Assembly (NCBI GenBank): GCA_013360295.1 | Contig: JABWCL010000008.1 | Span: forward strand, 1-64,000 | Origin: Ignavibacteriaceae bacterium | Lineage (GTDB): Bacteria; Bacteroidota; Ignavibacteria; Ignavibacteriales; Ignavibacteriaceae | Length of the DNA: 64,000 nt | Direction of reading: 5' to 3' | The notes under the pieces: generated by a model | Told to the model about the DNA's origin: nothing | Database searches by the model: none | What the model saw: only the letters and a program-made list of their open reading frames with translations | Shown here: piece after piece, positions 35,171 through 44,379 of the stretch | How the letters are laid out: every line of letters starts with the position of its first letter | Numbering within the stretch: position 1 is the first letter of the stretch | Made by a program: the position numbers and the translations under genes

Positions 35171-35213
35171 AGCCGGACAGGTTGAAAACCTGATCCGGCT
35201 TTTTTTATTTTTA
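35171..35213 (+). terminator. Rho-independent terminator
   Basis: AGCCGGACAGGTT pairs with AACCTGATCCGGCT (35171-35183 with 35187-35200), with one bulged base and a 3-nt GAA loop. Seven T and a further T-rich tract follow on the plus strand. The nearest plus-strand gene ends at 34230, almost 1 kb away, so it either ends that long transcript or an unannotated RNA ending in the GC-rich patch. The minus side has no U tract. Confidence 0.8.
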
Positions 35214-35305
35214 TAAATCACCCCCTGATTGAGCAAATAAAACTTTATCCGTATTAATTTTTCTCAAATCGCGCTTCATAACGGGTGGTGTAAACAAACG
35301 GTTGA

Positions 35306-35947
35306 TTATTTAACATATCTGAGTAAACCGAACTTTAAGAGATGATATTTTGTAAACCATGGTATTTCAAGCAGTTCAACCGGCGTGTATCCATATTTAT
35401 TTTTAATCATCATATTCCAGCCATCCAACGACATATTTGAATGAGGATGGGACGCGTATTCAAGGTTAATAATTTTATCATATATTCTGGTGAAATATCC
35501 GCGAAAACCGAGTTTGTTATCAACCAAATCTTCTAAGATAATCAGCCGTCCATTAGGAGTTAAGATTCTATCAATCTCATCTAATACCTTTATGGGATTT
35601 CCTATATGATGCAGCGTCCATAAAACGGTAACACAATCAAGGCTTTTTTCTTTGAACGGTAAGAATTTTGCGTCGGCCATACAATATTCAAACATGGTGC
35701 TGCTCTTGTTGCCGTTTCTCCTGAAATCCTCAACATCAACACCAACAACGGTTCCTTCTGTATATTTTTTCATTTTTGCAGTAATGTCACAGACTCCGGC
35801 TCCAATATCCAAAATACACTGACAATTTTTAAACCATTCTTTTAATGGAAATTTGCTTTCAAACCAATTTGCTCTGGCCAGCTCAATTTTCTCAAAAACC
35901 GGACTTTTCCGATCCAGCCAATAAATAAACTTCTGAGCATTATTCAT
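35306..35947 (-). CDS. Class I SAM-dependent methyltransferase
   Basis: A 213-residue Methyltransf_11-type protein. Motif I is ILDIGAGVCD (residues 45-54), VVGVDVED gives the acidic residue after strand 2, and the later motifs are LDCVTVLWTLHHIGNP and GRLIILEDL. The substrate is unknown; the family covers small molecules, lipids and quinones. Its start overlaps the stop of the membrane-protein gene (ATGA), so the two are translationally coupled and probably act on the same, perhaps lipid or membrane-linked, substrate. Confidence 0.85.
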   Translation of the reverse strand: MNNAQKFIYWLDRKSPVFEKIELARANWFESKFPLKEWFKNCQCILDIGAGVCDITAKMKKYTEGTVVGVDVEDFRRNGNKSSTMFEYCMADAKFLPFKEKSLDCVTVLWTLHHIGNPIKVLDEIDRILTPNGRLIILEDLVDNKLGFRGYFTRIYDKIINLEYASHPHSNMSLDGWNMMIKNKYGYTPVELLEIPWFTKYHLLKFGLLRYVK

Positions 35948-37155
35948 TTTATAGTATCAAATATTTTGAGTTTATCAAGATTATATATAATACTATCAGC
36001 ATTTACCAAAAGCTGGATAAAAAATACAAACAACGGTATTATGAAAATCGAAGAAAATTTAATCAGGGTGTCGACATCAAACGGCCAAATCGGCATATCC
36101 TCAACCTGCTTATATAGCGCTTTTAATTCAAGTAATTCACCAAGATTACTTTTCGAGTAATTAGGAGGGTCTATTGAAGATTTCAATTTGAACTCTTGAT
36201 AGGCATAATCAAAGAGCCTAAGGAGTCTTTCCAGTTCAATTGATTTAGCTTCTTTCAGAGACCTTCTGACTGATTTTATCGGATAGAAAAACACAAAAGC
36301 CGTAAAAATAAAATATAAGGGATATATTATCTGATGAGTAGCGGGGAATCCGATAATAAGGCTGGTAGCAAACAGATGTGAAAATTGTATAATCACAATA
36401 TAGAATAATAAAAGAGTCAGTCCACCCAACTGCCGCAGCCCCCCCGCCTTATCGGGTGATAGTGGCCTAATATTAAATCGTCCGTCATTATCTAATTTTT
36501 TGCATATTTTTGTTGTGGCAATTGCGGTGGATGTGACACCCCATGCCAGCGGTGGAATTATGATAACATAAAATATAAAATCTTTAATTTGATTTGAAAT
36601 AAACCCAAGCGGATATATACTAAATGAAAAATTCCAATTACCATTAACCTGGTTTGTGAAAAGAGGTATGTATAGTGATGTGCCCAAAAACACTATCAAG
36701 ATGATTGTCTGCAAAACATAATACAATCTTCGGTATTTTGCGTTTTGGAGCAATATAATCTGAGTGTACTTTAAAAGATAGTCCTGGTATTCATTTTTAT
36801 ACCCGTCCTGAAGCCTAACGGAGTTTAAGAAATCGCTTGCTTTTTGCGTCAATACTTCACATACATTATCACCACCCCAAAAACTTCCAACAAATTTTAT
36901 GATCAGGTTGCGAAATAGATATGTAGATAAAAAGAAGGAAAGGAAATAGAGGTAATTCGCGTAATCCTGAATTAATCCAATACCCGCAGCATTATTCCCA
37001 CCGATAATAAGGCTGCCATCGATGTAGTTTAATATAAAAATAAAAACAAACACAGCACCAAAGAATACGGCTGTCTTGATGAATGCCTGCCTTGACTCAC
37101 CTCTGAGAATAATATTTAACAGAAAATAATTACCGAAGAATCCATTATTTCGCAT
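35944..37155 (-). CDS. Polytopic membrane protein of unknown function
   Basis: A 403-residue protein with about seven hydrophobic segments, for example AVFFGAVFVFIFILNYI, YLYFLSFFLSTYLF, IIVFLGTSLYIPLF, FIFYVIIIPPLAWGV, LLLFYIVIIQFSHLF, IYPLYFIFTAFVFFY and a C-terminal FIIPLFVFFIQLL. A soluble helical segment (SLKEAKSIELERLLRLFDYA ...) precedes the last helix. I recognise no family. It is the first gene of a two-gene unit with the methyltransferase. It might be a transporter-like or sensory membrane partner. Confidence 0.75.
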   Translation of the reverse strand: MRNNGFFGNYFLLNIILRGESRQAFIKTAVFFGAVFVFIFILNYIDGSLIIGGNNAAGIGLIQDYANYLYFLSFFLSTYLFRNLIIKFVGSFWGGDNVCEVLTQKASDFLNSVRLQDGYKNEYQDYLLKYTQIILLQNAKYRRLYYVLQTIILIVFLGTSLYIPLFTNQVNGNWNFSFSIYPLGFISNQIKDFIFYVIIIPPLAWGVTSTAIATTKICKKLDNDGRFNIRPLSPDKAGGLRQLGGLTLLLFYIVIIQFSHLFATSLIIGFPATHQIIYPLYFIFTAFVFFYPIKSVRRSLKEAKSIELERLLRLFDYAYQEFKLKSSIDPPNYSKSNLGELLELKALYKQVEDMPIWPFDVDTLIKFSSIFIIPLFVFFIQLLVNADSIIYNLDKLKIFDTIK

Positions 37156-38186
37156 ATAATTACTTTTATAAATCAGTAAAAATTGGATGACTAAACGCCT
37201 ATATCAATTTATGGACTGTATTGCTTGTAAAATAAATCTGAATTTTTGACGATTTTAAGCGGATACGGTCTCTTAACTATTCCCGCGGAACGTAATTCTC
37301 CCCTGCTAAAACAATTCCCCCCTCACATATTAACTCGTAACGAAAATGAACCCGCTTTGCTATAAAATTGACATTTTAAAGTTAACTAATTTCGCGATAA
37401 GTTTTTCATTAGCACAAAACTTCTCATTATAAATATCGTGAAAATGTTAAAAATTTACCGCCCCCGTGTGTAATACGAAGTATATTCAGTATTTATTGAT
37501 ATTCTTTAGCAAAAGGCTCCAAAAAGATTATTTTTATAATTGAAAGAAAATCAAATCAAAAAGATCCTTTATATATGCAAGATACAAAGAAACCATCTGA
37601 ATTCACTGTTGATGAACTTTGAAAACTACAGGAAATAACCCTTGACTTTTTTCTTGGAGAAGTACTGGCAGAAACGTTACGAGAGGTAATGGCCGGGGAG
37701 GTGGAAGAGAAAAGCGGTGAAAAATATGAACGAGGTAAGGAATTCCATCGATGTGGCATCAATTCGTGACCTTTCACAACGCAGGGAGATAAATACAACA
37801 TTTTGAGAAGCGATTAAGAAGTGAAGAACGCTGTAGAAGTCAAGACTAGGTCATCCTAGATGGCGGTCACCCTGCTGTGTATATAGCGGACTATGAGAAG
37901 AATAAATAATGCCGAAAAATATTTTTATTTAAACGAAAATAAAGTAAATTGAATAATCCAGTGACCAAGAAATCCTCTTAGTTAGGTGATGGCCAGGGTA
38001 CTTCAACCAGACTAGCACACTCACCTTATTGAATTATTAAGAAATATAAATAAGTCCTTTTTTCTCAGCAGAAAACGCTATTCTGATTATAAATGATTTC
38101 CACGGAGTCATAATAAAATAGTATCATTATTTATTATTTTATATATTGTATATTATCAATTGTCGGTACTCACATAAAACATTTAT
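37156..38186. other. Intergenic region holding the transposase remnant
   Basis: About 1 kb between the membrane-protein gene and the phosphoribosyltransferase-like gene. Apart from the transposase fragment at 37575-37769 I see only AT-rich DNA and short broken frames; the stretch after 37770 may be further decayed transposase. No tRNA or terminator was found. Confidence 0.5.
37575..37769 (+). pseudogene. IS256-type transposase N-terminal remnant
   Basis: ATG at 37575 starts a 64-codon frame broken by TGA at 37620. The part after the stop reads LDFFLGEVLAETLREVMAG and then a KYERGKEFHR segment. This is the pattern of the conserved N-terminal region of IS256/mutator transposases (E-V-L-x-E...E-x-x-E-x-x-G-x-x-x-x-R-G). 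The frame ends at TGA 37767 and the rest of the transposase is missing or scrambled. No terminal inverted repeats were identified. It marks past insertion-sequence activity. Confidence 0.6.
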
Positions 38187-39092
38187 ATGGAACTAGTACT
38201 TAGATATTCTAGAGCAAATCAGATAGAGTATGACCATAAAATAGAAATTGCCAATCAGAAAGAATGGCTATCAATTATTAGCGATCCGTTATTAACATCT
38301 TCCGTTCTTACGCCGACAGAGAACCGATTTGTAATAGTCTCTAATCGCTATGGTCGAAAGCACCCACATGAGAGGAATTACTCTCACAATGATTTAATCA
38401 TCGAGTCCTATAAAGAAGGCTGTAAGGAGATTGCGAGGGAAATATCAGAAAAATATACTGGTGCAAAATGTCTTATATACGCTCCACTTCGAGGAGCTTA
38501 TCCAATCTGGAAATGTATTTCCGGATATTTGACCGGTATCACCAGTGTGGTATATTTCCCAATTACCTCAAGTTTTATTTTTTTCCCTAAAGAGTTCAAT
38601 ATTGTAAAGTCTAATGGTCGGCCTGCTTCATGCAGATATAATAACACTAGGGAATTGAAAAGATTAATACCATTTCTTGAATCCTTTGATGTTTTTCTCT
38701 ATGTGGATGAAATCGTCTCGGGAGGAATGATGCGGGGTCATATTAAAGAAATGCTCAGCTTAAAAATCAATGACAGATTGCCGATAATTGCGGTTGGACT
38801 GGCGGACGCTTTCGGAGTTAGGTCGATTGCAAATAGAGCGGCGATAAATGAATATCGACTCAACCGTAAATTGGATTCGTTCATATGGAAGGGCTGTAAA
38901 AAGTTAATTACGGAAGATCAGAAATTTTTGCTGGGTATACATTACGTCGATTACAATATTGGTCCACACATTGTCCCAGTATTAAATGGTGATTTAGAAT
39001 ATTATCCTGAAAAGAAGATGTTTGATAAGATTGCATTCTCAGCACCCAATAATAACATCAACAGCTGGAATGGTTTTTGCAATAGCATTTAA
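38187..39092 (+). CDS. Phosphoribosyltransferase-like protein
   Basis: A 301-residue protein. YVDEIVSGG at 172-180 corresponds to the PRPP-binding loop of type I phosphoribosyltransferases (hydrophobic strand, two acids, then a small-residue turn). CLIYAPLRGAYPIW earlier gives the strand and loop expected before it. It is not close to the purine or pyrimidine salvage enzymes I know. An N-terminal 60 residues and a C-terminal tail are extra. It stands alone between a transposase remnant and a convergent operon. It could modify a nucleobase or make a nucleotide-type product. Substrate unknown. Confidence 0.65.
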   Translation: MELVLRYSRANQIEYDHKIEIANQKEWLSIISDPLLTSSVLTPTENRFVIVSNRYGRKHPHERNYSHNDLIIESYKEGCKEIAREISEKYTGAKCLIYAPLRGAYPIWKCISGYLTGITSVVYFPITSSFIFFPKEFNIVKSNGRPASCRYNNTRELKRLIPFLESFDVFLYVDEIVSGGMMRGHIKEMLSLKINDRLPIIAVGLADAFGVRSIANRAAINEYRLNRKLDSFIWKGCKKLITEDQKFLLGIHYVDYNIGPHIVPVLNGDLEYYPEKKMFDKIAFSAPNNNINSWNGFCNSI

Positions 39093-39378
39093 TTCGAATC
39101 CGTTTATAAGCACCAATTAATAATAGATATCAAGCATGGATTCAGTGCAATATTAATAAACTCAACAACATTTAACCCACATCTAAAGATAGCCTCATTT
39201 ATATTCTCGTGCAGTATTTACTTATCTTTTAACTAGGTATCATTACACAACATTATAGTAAGTCTATAAAAATAATAAACTGAAGTGAGAGTTAAAGACT
39301 GCGGTTATATTAACTTTTACAACTTGATTTGCTAATTTGCCGTCTTTTTGTGAGTCTGTATAATAATAAATAATAAAT

Positions 39379-40602
39379 TTATTTTAGGGATTTTCCACAA
39401 TCAAAAACACGGCCTTTTTTTCCTGAATCAAACCACTCGAGGACATACTTCCTCAAATCGCTGGTAACAGGCTTGTTTTTGAACCCCAGCAGATCACCGG
39501 CGACAAGCGACTTTTCTCTAATTCTGACTTCGAAGGTTGCTGATTCACCCTTATAAAGTATTTTATAAAAATAGCTTTTTCCCTTCTTGACAAGCTTGAA
39601 TTTCACAGTCCCGCCGATACAGTTGTTCTGCGTTCTTGCCCAGCTCCGCTGTTCCCTGAAATTCTTAAGGGGAATTATATATTCATTACCGGGTATGGGG
39701 GGCAAGGGGAATTTCTCCTCATCCAGCCTTGCCTTCTCGATTTTTTCATTTGCTTTAATAAGAGTTTGAGGCAGCTCCTCGAATCGTGTGAACTTAAATT
39801 TAACCCCAAATTGCTTTCCGCGTCTGGCAATATCTGAAAGCGAATTGAGGTAGAGTGAAAATTTATTGTCGTTTAATAATGCCTTTATATAATTTGGACT
39901 AATTATATCCAGAACCTCAGGCCGCGCAAACAGCTGAAGCATACGTGAAGTAATTACCGGGCTGTGAGAAAGTATTTTGACCAAACCGGTTCTCGACTCT
40001 CGTGCTAATATTGCGCGAAGCGTTTTAAGATTCCTGATATTAATTGCATCAGCCGCAATTTTTCTGGTTATATTTATCGCCTGATCCGAAGCCGGAAATC
40101 CTGCCAGCCCCAATATCTCTCTTTGCCGTCTCGGCAGTAGTAAGTCAATATAGAAAAAATCATGATACAGTTTGAAGCTCGGATTGAATTCCTCAATATG
40201 CACCAATAAATAAGCAATCGCTGAGTTACTCTCAATCAGCTCCCTGAACCTGGGAATATTACTAATCGCGCTTAATATTTTCCAGTGACTGTCAGAAAAT
40301 ATTTTAACAATGTCCCGAATGTCCGGAGGTATTAAAGCAAAAAATTCCGGGCAGGCCACGGCGTCCTGAAATATGGAGTCTCCTAAGGGAATATTCTCTT
40401 TATGATCAAAGTATATTTCCTCGGTATTAATGTTGATATCCGGTTCTGTTTCGATGTTATAGCCATCAAACGTAAGGAAAGCACGAAGATGTGGATAACC
40501 GGCTAAAACATATTGATGGCCCCTCCATCCAACCTTAAAGAGCAACTCGGGCTTTATCTGCGTCTGAAGGGCTTTAATAGAATTCATGTCAAATAATTTC
40601 AT
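39379..40602 (-). CDS. PcfJ-like domain protein
   Basis: A 407-residue protein. The C-terminal 130 residues match the PcfJ-like pattern: a W/R-rich stretch, QNNCIGG (in place of the usual HCV), an alternating beta region (FKLVKKGKSYFYKILYKGE, ATFEVRI), then LLGFKNKPV and YVLEWF. PcfJ domains are found on conjugative elements and in phage or defence neighbourhoods; their activity is not established. The N-terminal 270 residues are helical and unrecognised. It is the last gene of a minus-strand unit and overlaps the preceding 113-residue gene by 4 nt. Confidence 0.65.
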   Translation of the reverse strand: MKLFDMNSIKALQTQIKPELLFKVGWRGHQYVLAGYPHLRAFLTFDGYNIETEPDININTEEIYFDHKENIPLGDSIFQDAVACPEFFALIPPDIRDIVKIFSDSHWKILSAISNIPRFRELIESNSAIAYLLVHIEEFNPSFKLYHDFFYIDLLLPRRQREILGLAGFPASDQAINITRKIAADAINIRNLKTLRAILARESRTGLVKILSHSPVITSRMLQLFARPEVLDIISPNYIKALLNDNKFSLYLNSLSDIARRGKQFGVKFKFTRFEELPQTLIKANEKIEKARLDEEKFPLPPIPGNEYIIPLKNFREQRSWARTQNNCIGGTVKFKLVKKGKSYFYKILYKGESATFEVRIREKSLVAGDLLGFKNKPVTSDLRKYVLEWFDSGKKGRVFDCGKSLK

Positions 40603-40940
40603 TGTTTATTATGAACAACAGCACACCCATCAGATACAATTTTGAAGTCACGAAGAATATCGTTAAACCATTCCGGATAATCACCTTCCGCAAGATCATT
40701 TGCAATGGAGGGTTTTGCAATCATATCCTCTAATACTGACCTTAAGGAGTATCTTCCGGCTTTCTCAACTGTCGAGATACGCCTGGCCAACACAAAGTAG
40801 CTACCATATAATTCATTATTGGCAACTGCGCTGAGAAGGTATGGATTCTTAAGCAGGTCCTCCAGGAGGCTAATCCGGGCAGCAGCGGATTGTCTGAGGG
40901 TCGGGGAATAAGAATCTTCCGTTAACTTAAAGTATTGCAT
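40599..40940 (-). CDS. Unknown partner of the PcfJ-like protein
   Basis: A 113-residue product. The start is ATG at 40940, preceded by AGGTGAT. The frame is open for 33 further codons upstream, but that would overlap the preceding gene. All-helical (LRQSAAARISLLEDLLKNPYLL, VANNELYGSYFVLARRI), no known motif. The stop overlaps the PcfJ-like start (ATGA), and 14 bp separate it from the 226-residue gene, so the three form one operon. Confidence 0.65.
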   Translation of the reverse strand: MQYFKLTEDSYSPTLRQSAAARISLLEDLLKNPYLLSAVANNELYGSYFVLARRISTVEKAGRYSLRSVLEDMIAKPSIANDLAEGDYPEWFNDILRDFKIVSDGCAVVHNKQ

Positions 40941-40954
40941 TTGATCACCTAAAC

Positions 40955-41635
40955 TTATGCTGCTTTCGCAAAATGAAACAGGTCGCATAATTTTGCAAAC
41001 AAAACAATTGCCGGGTGATGGTTTTCCTCCCTTAAGCATTTATAACAACTCTCCGGATCAGAGTAAATATTTCTAGCCAGAGTAATAGCCTCTCTGTTTG
41101 AATTGTTAAGTTCAACCAGGTCCTCAACCCAATTCCTTGGCAGCTGTAATAAAAACATCTGATCACTGTACAATTCAATTATTTCTTTTGCCTCACTTTT
41201 ATTCTCGACTATTGCCTTCAGAAATGGAGCAATCAATGGATATATATTAGCGGCCGCAAAAGGGAAACTGACATTAAAATAGGTCCTTGGAAAATCCAGG
41301 CGCTGGAGAGCCATCAATTTAAATTCGCTAAGTTTTAATAAGCGTTTCTGCTGCGATTCAACGATTTCCGTGAGCTTATCTAGGGTGGTTTTTTTCTCAT
41401 AGTAGTCAGCAAGAAGAACGAGGTATTCGTTATCGACAGATCTTAATATCGGATCCTCGTATATCCTCAGATCATCCTCAGAAAAGAGGTTAAGATATTC
41501 TGAAAACTCTTCTTTAATCTTTGCGAAAACGGGATTATCGCTTTGTTGAGACCAAGTCTCCAGCTTTTTTATAATCTCAGACTTTACATCTGAAACAGAA
41601 TTGTTTTGCGGTAATTTTGTACTTAATTTTTTCAT
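40955..41635 (-). CDS. Unknown helical protein of the PcfJ unit
   Basis: A 226-residue product with a good ribosome-binding site (GGAG about 7 nt before the ATG). Predominantly helical (IIKKLETWSQQSDNPVFAKI, YYEKKTTLDKLTEIVESQQK), with a conserved-looking LDFPRTYFNVSFPFAAANIYP segment. No nuclease, P-loop or membrane motif. The C-terminus carries C-x2-C (SCYKCLREENHH), which could bind a metal with the following histidines. Role unknown; co-transcription with the PcfJ-like gene is likely. Confidence 0.65.
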   Translation of the reverse strand: MKKLSTKLPQNNSVSDVKSEIIKKLETWSQQSDNPVFAKIKEEFSEYLNLFSEDDLRIYEDPILRSVDNEYLVLLADYYEKKTTLDKLTEIVESQQKRLLKLSEFKLMALQRLDFPRTYFNVSFPFAAANIYPLIAPFLKAIVENKSEAKEIIELYSDQMFLLQLPRNWVEDLVELNNSNREAITLARNIYSDPESCYKCLREENHHPAIVLFAKLCDLFHFAKAA

Positions 41636-41661
41636 GATTAGCTCCGAGGGAATATTTATTT

Positions 41662-41832
41662 TTAATTTTTTCTTAGCTTTGATTTATTTAACTCTGGTGA
41701 TTTTGAATTACCATCCCGTGAATATTTCTTTGATTTATTACCGACTAATAATACCTTTAATATCCCAACAATAACAAAAATAACTCCCAGTGTTAATGAG
41801 ATTATTCCAATAAAGATTATTAGTTCTTTCAT
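41662..41832 (-). CDS. 56-residue single-span membrane peptide
   Basis: A short frame with a strongly hydrophobic N-terminal half (ELIIFIGIISLTLGVIFVIV, continuing to about residue 30) and a positively charged, lysine-rich cytoplasmic-type tail (GNKSKKYSRDGNSK ...). The composition is typical of a small type I or II single-pass protein. No convincing Shine-Dalgarno precedes it. It lies between the Nudix gene and the 226-residue gene on the same strand, 26 bp from the latter. It could be a small toxin-like or regulatory membrane peptide. Support is the hydropathy pattern only. Confidence 0.5.
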   Translation of the reverse strand: MKELIIFIGIISLTLGVIFVIVGILKVLLVGNKSKKYSRDGNSKSPELNKSKLRKN

Positions 41833-42055
41833 TTCATAATAAATTACTCAATACGAAATAAAGTAATCCACGTCAATATTTATTTGGCATAAAATTTGTT
41901 CCGTGCAGATGATGGAACGAACCTCTGACAAACCCATCGCTGTCACAAACACCGCAATTGAAGTATTTCAAAATCCATAATTCTGTTGAGGTAATTGTTT
42001 TTACAAAATTTAAAAGAACAAATAATATTTCACTGAGTTGTGCCAAGCTACAGAT

Positions 42056-42409
42056 TTAAGATCTGATGATCTTGGGGCACGGAAAGAGAGCATTTTCAAA
42101 AAATACCCTCTTTTGAACCCAGGCCATTTTTAATTTCTTTTCCAGCCTTATTTTTCCAAACAGTCCCTCGGAAAGCCTGCCTTTCACGAAATGGATTTCC
42201 CTTCCTGAAATACGCCTGGAAGAGATATATTTAAGTTTCGATAAAAGGATTCCCAATTCCTCTTTAATTTCCCGTTTTGCTGAGGTCAGCACTGTCTCCC
42301 CTTTCTCAATTTTACCTCCAAGTAATACATACTTGTCACCTTTCTTTTCCACGGCTATTTTACCTTTGTAGGTTAACATTGCAGATACTCTGGCGGGTTG
42401 GGAGTTCAT
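42056..42409 (-). CDS. Nudix hydrolase
   Basis: A 117-residue protein with an exact Nudix box: G32-x5-E38-x7-REIKEELGI (residues 46-54). AAAGG lies about 8 nt before the ATG. Short for the family, with no N- or C-terminal extension. It hydrolyses a nucleoside diphosphate linked to some moiety; substrate not deducible. It follows the 107-residue gene by 17 bp on the same strand and is the second Nudix enzyme in this window. Confidence 0.88.
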   Translation of the reverse strand: MNSQPARVSAMLTYKGKIAVEKKGDKYVLLGGKIEKGETVLTSAKREIKEELGILLSKLKYISSRRISGREIHFVKGRLSEGLFGKIRLEKKLKMAWVQKRVFFENALFPCPKIIRS

Positions 42410-42426
42410 TTAAAAGCCTTTCCAGT

Positions 42427-42750
42427 TTAATCGTTCCAATGTTTATTAATATCTCTCCGGGGATTCACACAACCGGCTCCGAACAAGTTGCCAAAAGAGT
42501 CCGTCTTAAATCTGTCTGTTGGCAGAGGAATATCCCGATCAAACGAATGAGTAATTTTATTGAAACTAAACTCAGTCTTAAGACCTGATCCGTCAACGAT
42601 CCGGTTAGAAAATGAATCCACTTTTAATCCAAGATCGCGCCCCCTATCATCATATAGTGAGCCTGAAGGAGTCTGGTGGATGCCGCCCGAGAGCTTTGCG
42701 CCGAGCAGATCACAAAAAATTGAACCTTGAGTTTTAATTGGGTTTATCAT
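42427..42750 (-). CDS. Unknown small protein with repeated DSFG/DRG segments
   Basis: A 107-residue product preceded by AAAGG 8 nt before the ATG. Composition is unusual: glycine-, serine- and aspartate-rich, few hydrophobic residues, with loosely repeated DSF segments (VDSFSNRIVDGSG, HSFDRDIPLP, KTDSFGNLFGAG). It may be largely disordered or beta-turn rich. No family recognised. It is apparently the first gene of the Nudix/PcfJ minus-strand unit. Confidence 0.5.
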   Translation of the reverse strand: MINPIKTQGSIFCDLLGAKLSGGIHQTPSGSLYDDRGRDLGLKVDSFSNRIVDGSGLKTEFSFNKITHSFDRDIPLPTDRFKTDSFGNLFGAGCVNPRRDINKHWND

Positions 42751-43514
42751 TTTAGTACCTTTCTATTAACTGTTGATTAAGTAACTTGTCACTATAAGAA
42801 CAACAAATAATGTGCCAAAAAAAATCGCGTCAATTATATTGCGCTTTAATTTACCGTCCCAAATAATGTTGTTTTACTCGTTATTTTAATATATTTGCCC
42901 TAATTTTGTCCCGATTAACAGAACTACTTTGTTAGCTTTCAACTTGCCGTATGTGTGGTATACTAATCGTTACCTTTGGTGGATATTCAGATACTCCGTC
43001 TTAAAAGTTTTCTTTTTGTATTGAATTCAGACTTCCTAAAGATTCGACCACCTCAAAAAATGTGGAATGTGCCATTCAGAAATAATAGGGAAATTCATAA
43101 AACCCCCTTAAATAAGTCGAGATATTATTTCTGGGCTAAAACGGTTAGGATAGTATATTATTCACGGAACGTTCTTCTCCTTCTTGACAACGTCCCAAGT
43201 CTCAAAATATTTTGAAATACGCATTATTTATCATTTATCTGAAAGCGAGAACACAAATTAGAACTTAAACAGATTAAATTTCCAGTTAGAATTCGACCGA
43301 TCCTAACTGGAGTTATTATTGCATCTTTATATTCCTTCGCCCTAATCTCATGAACTCTAGTTCGAATGCTTGGTCAGATGAAATCTACTTAATGCACTGA
43401 ACCGCATATATTGCACGGGGGCGTAGCCCCTTGCCCCTTAGTGGATTGTGACAAATATTCCTATTTAACCTATTTTACGAGATATCTTTTATATATTAAG
43501 GTGCAGAGCTATAC
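42751..43514. other. Intergenic region without a convincing gene
   Basis: About 760 bp between divergent genes, so it should contain promoters for both. A 79-codon plus-strand frame from 42976 lacks a ribosome-binding site and known similarity. A GC hairpin, GGGGC-GTA-GCCCC, lies near 43420-43435. TATCTTTT near 43488 resembles a Bacteroidota -7 box with one mismatch, upstream of the gene at 43515. Nothing else recognised. Confidence 0.4.
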
Positions 43515-44306
43515 ATGAACTATAAAATTGTTTTACTTTCGGCTGTTATTATTGTTTCGCTTTTTCTTCGCCTAATATCATCATTTGGTGAAGAAAGAAA
43601 CAATAATTTTGCGAAGGATTCTTCAGACTATGTATTAAATTACTCGGATAATGGAGATATTATTTGCACATTGGGAATTATGCATGTCAAATATCCGGAT
43701 ATAGTATTTGAACAATTAGTTGATGTTTTTAGTAGAAAATTGGAATTGTTCAATCGCAGCAATAAAATAACTGGTTACGCGGTGGGAGAGGGCTATATCA
43801 ATACAGGATTTATGAAAGTGGATTCGATTTTATTCAATGCTGACATAGACCCCCTATATTCCGAGCTAACCGAATACCTTATTACGTCTGATATAGAAAC
43901 TGATGAGTATTTTATTCTATCTTCTGATGAGATGAAAAATCCCCCCAAAGCACTACCACTTTTGTATGAAGTAGATACAACTGAGTCAAATTCTATAAAA
44001 TATTATTTGCATAATATCAACGAAATCGCTTCGGATACTCTTGTTTTTTCAAAATCAAATAATTCCTATCAGATAATTCACAATCATTATACATTGTTGT
44101 CAATAAAAAGCAATTCTTACTTTTATAATTTTTCAATCGATTATTTGTTTGATTATGACAACGATAATAAAATCGATTGGATTGGTACTCTCAGCACTAC
44201 TAATGGCGACTACTATATCTTGTACAAATCTTCTCAACCCAACAAAGTTGCTTTATCCTACGAAAGGTTGTGTGATCATAAATGTATGCATGATATAAAA
44301 ATATAA
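43515..44306 (+). CDS. Membrane-anchored or secreted protein of unknown function
   Basis: A 263-residue product. Residues 4-22 form one hydrophobic segment (IVLLSAVIIVSLFLRLI) that could be an uncleaved anchor or signal peptide. There is no lipobox cysteine. The rest is asparagine/aspartate/tyrosine-rich and probably extracytoplasmic. DYDNDNKIDWIGTL near residue 220 resembles a calcium-binding FG-GAP/dockerin-like acidic loop. AAGGTG lies upstream of the ATG. It stands alone, converging with the restriction operon. No family recognised. Confidence 0.6.
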   Translation: MNYKIVLLSAVIIVSLFLRLISSFGEERNNNFAKDSSDYVLNYSDNGDIICTLGIMHVKYPDIVFEQLVDVFSRKLELFNRSNKITGYAVGEGYINTGFMKVDSILFNADIDPLYSELTEYLITSDIETDEYFILSSDEMKNPPKALPLLYEVDTTESNSIKYYLHNINEIASDTLVFSKSNNSYQIIHNHYTLLSIKSNSYFYNFSIDYLFDYDNDNKIDWIGTLSTTNGDYYILYKSSQPNKVALSYERLCDHKCMHDIKI

Positions 44307-44379
44307 TACTAAAAACACCGCCCGAAGTAGTTCCGCGCATTTATTATTATCTCTATCCCCCCAATACGGAGACCGGTCT

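Noticed and set aside
42951-43004. Short frame starting MCGILIVTFGG, like the N-terminus of a class II glutamine amidotransferase
   Set aside because: It ends after 17 codons, and no frame downstream continues the family's pattern convincingly.
42976-43215. 79-codon plus-strand open frame
   Set aside because: No start signal, no known similarity, and low-complexity AT-rich content.
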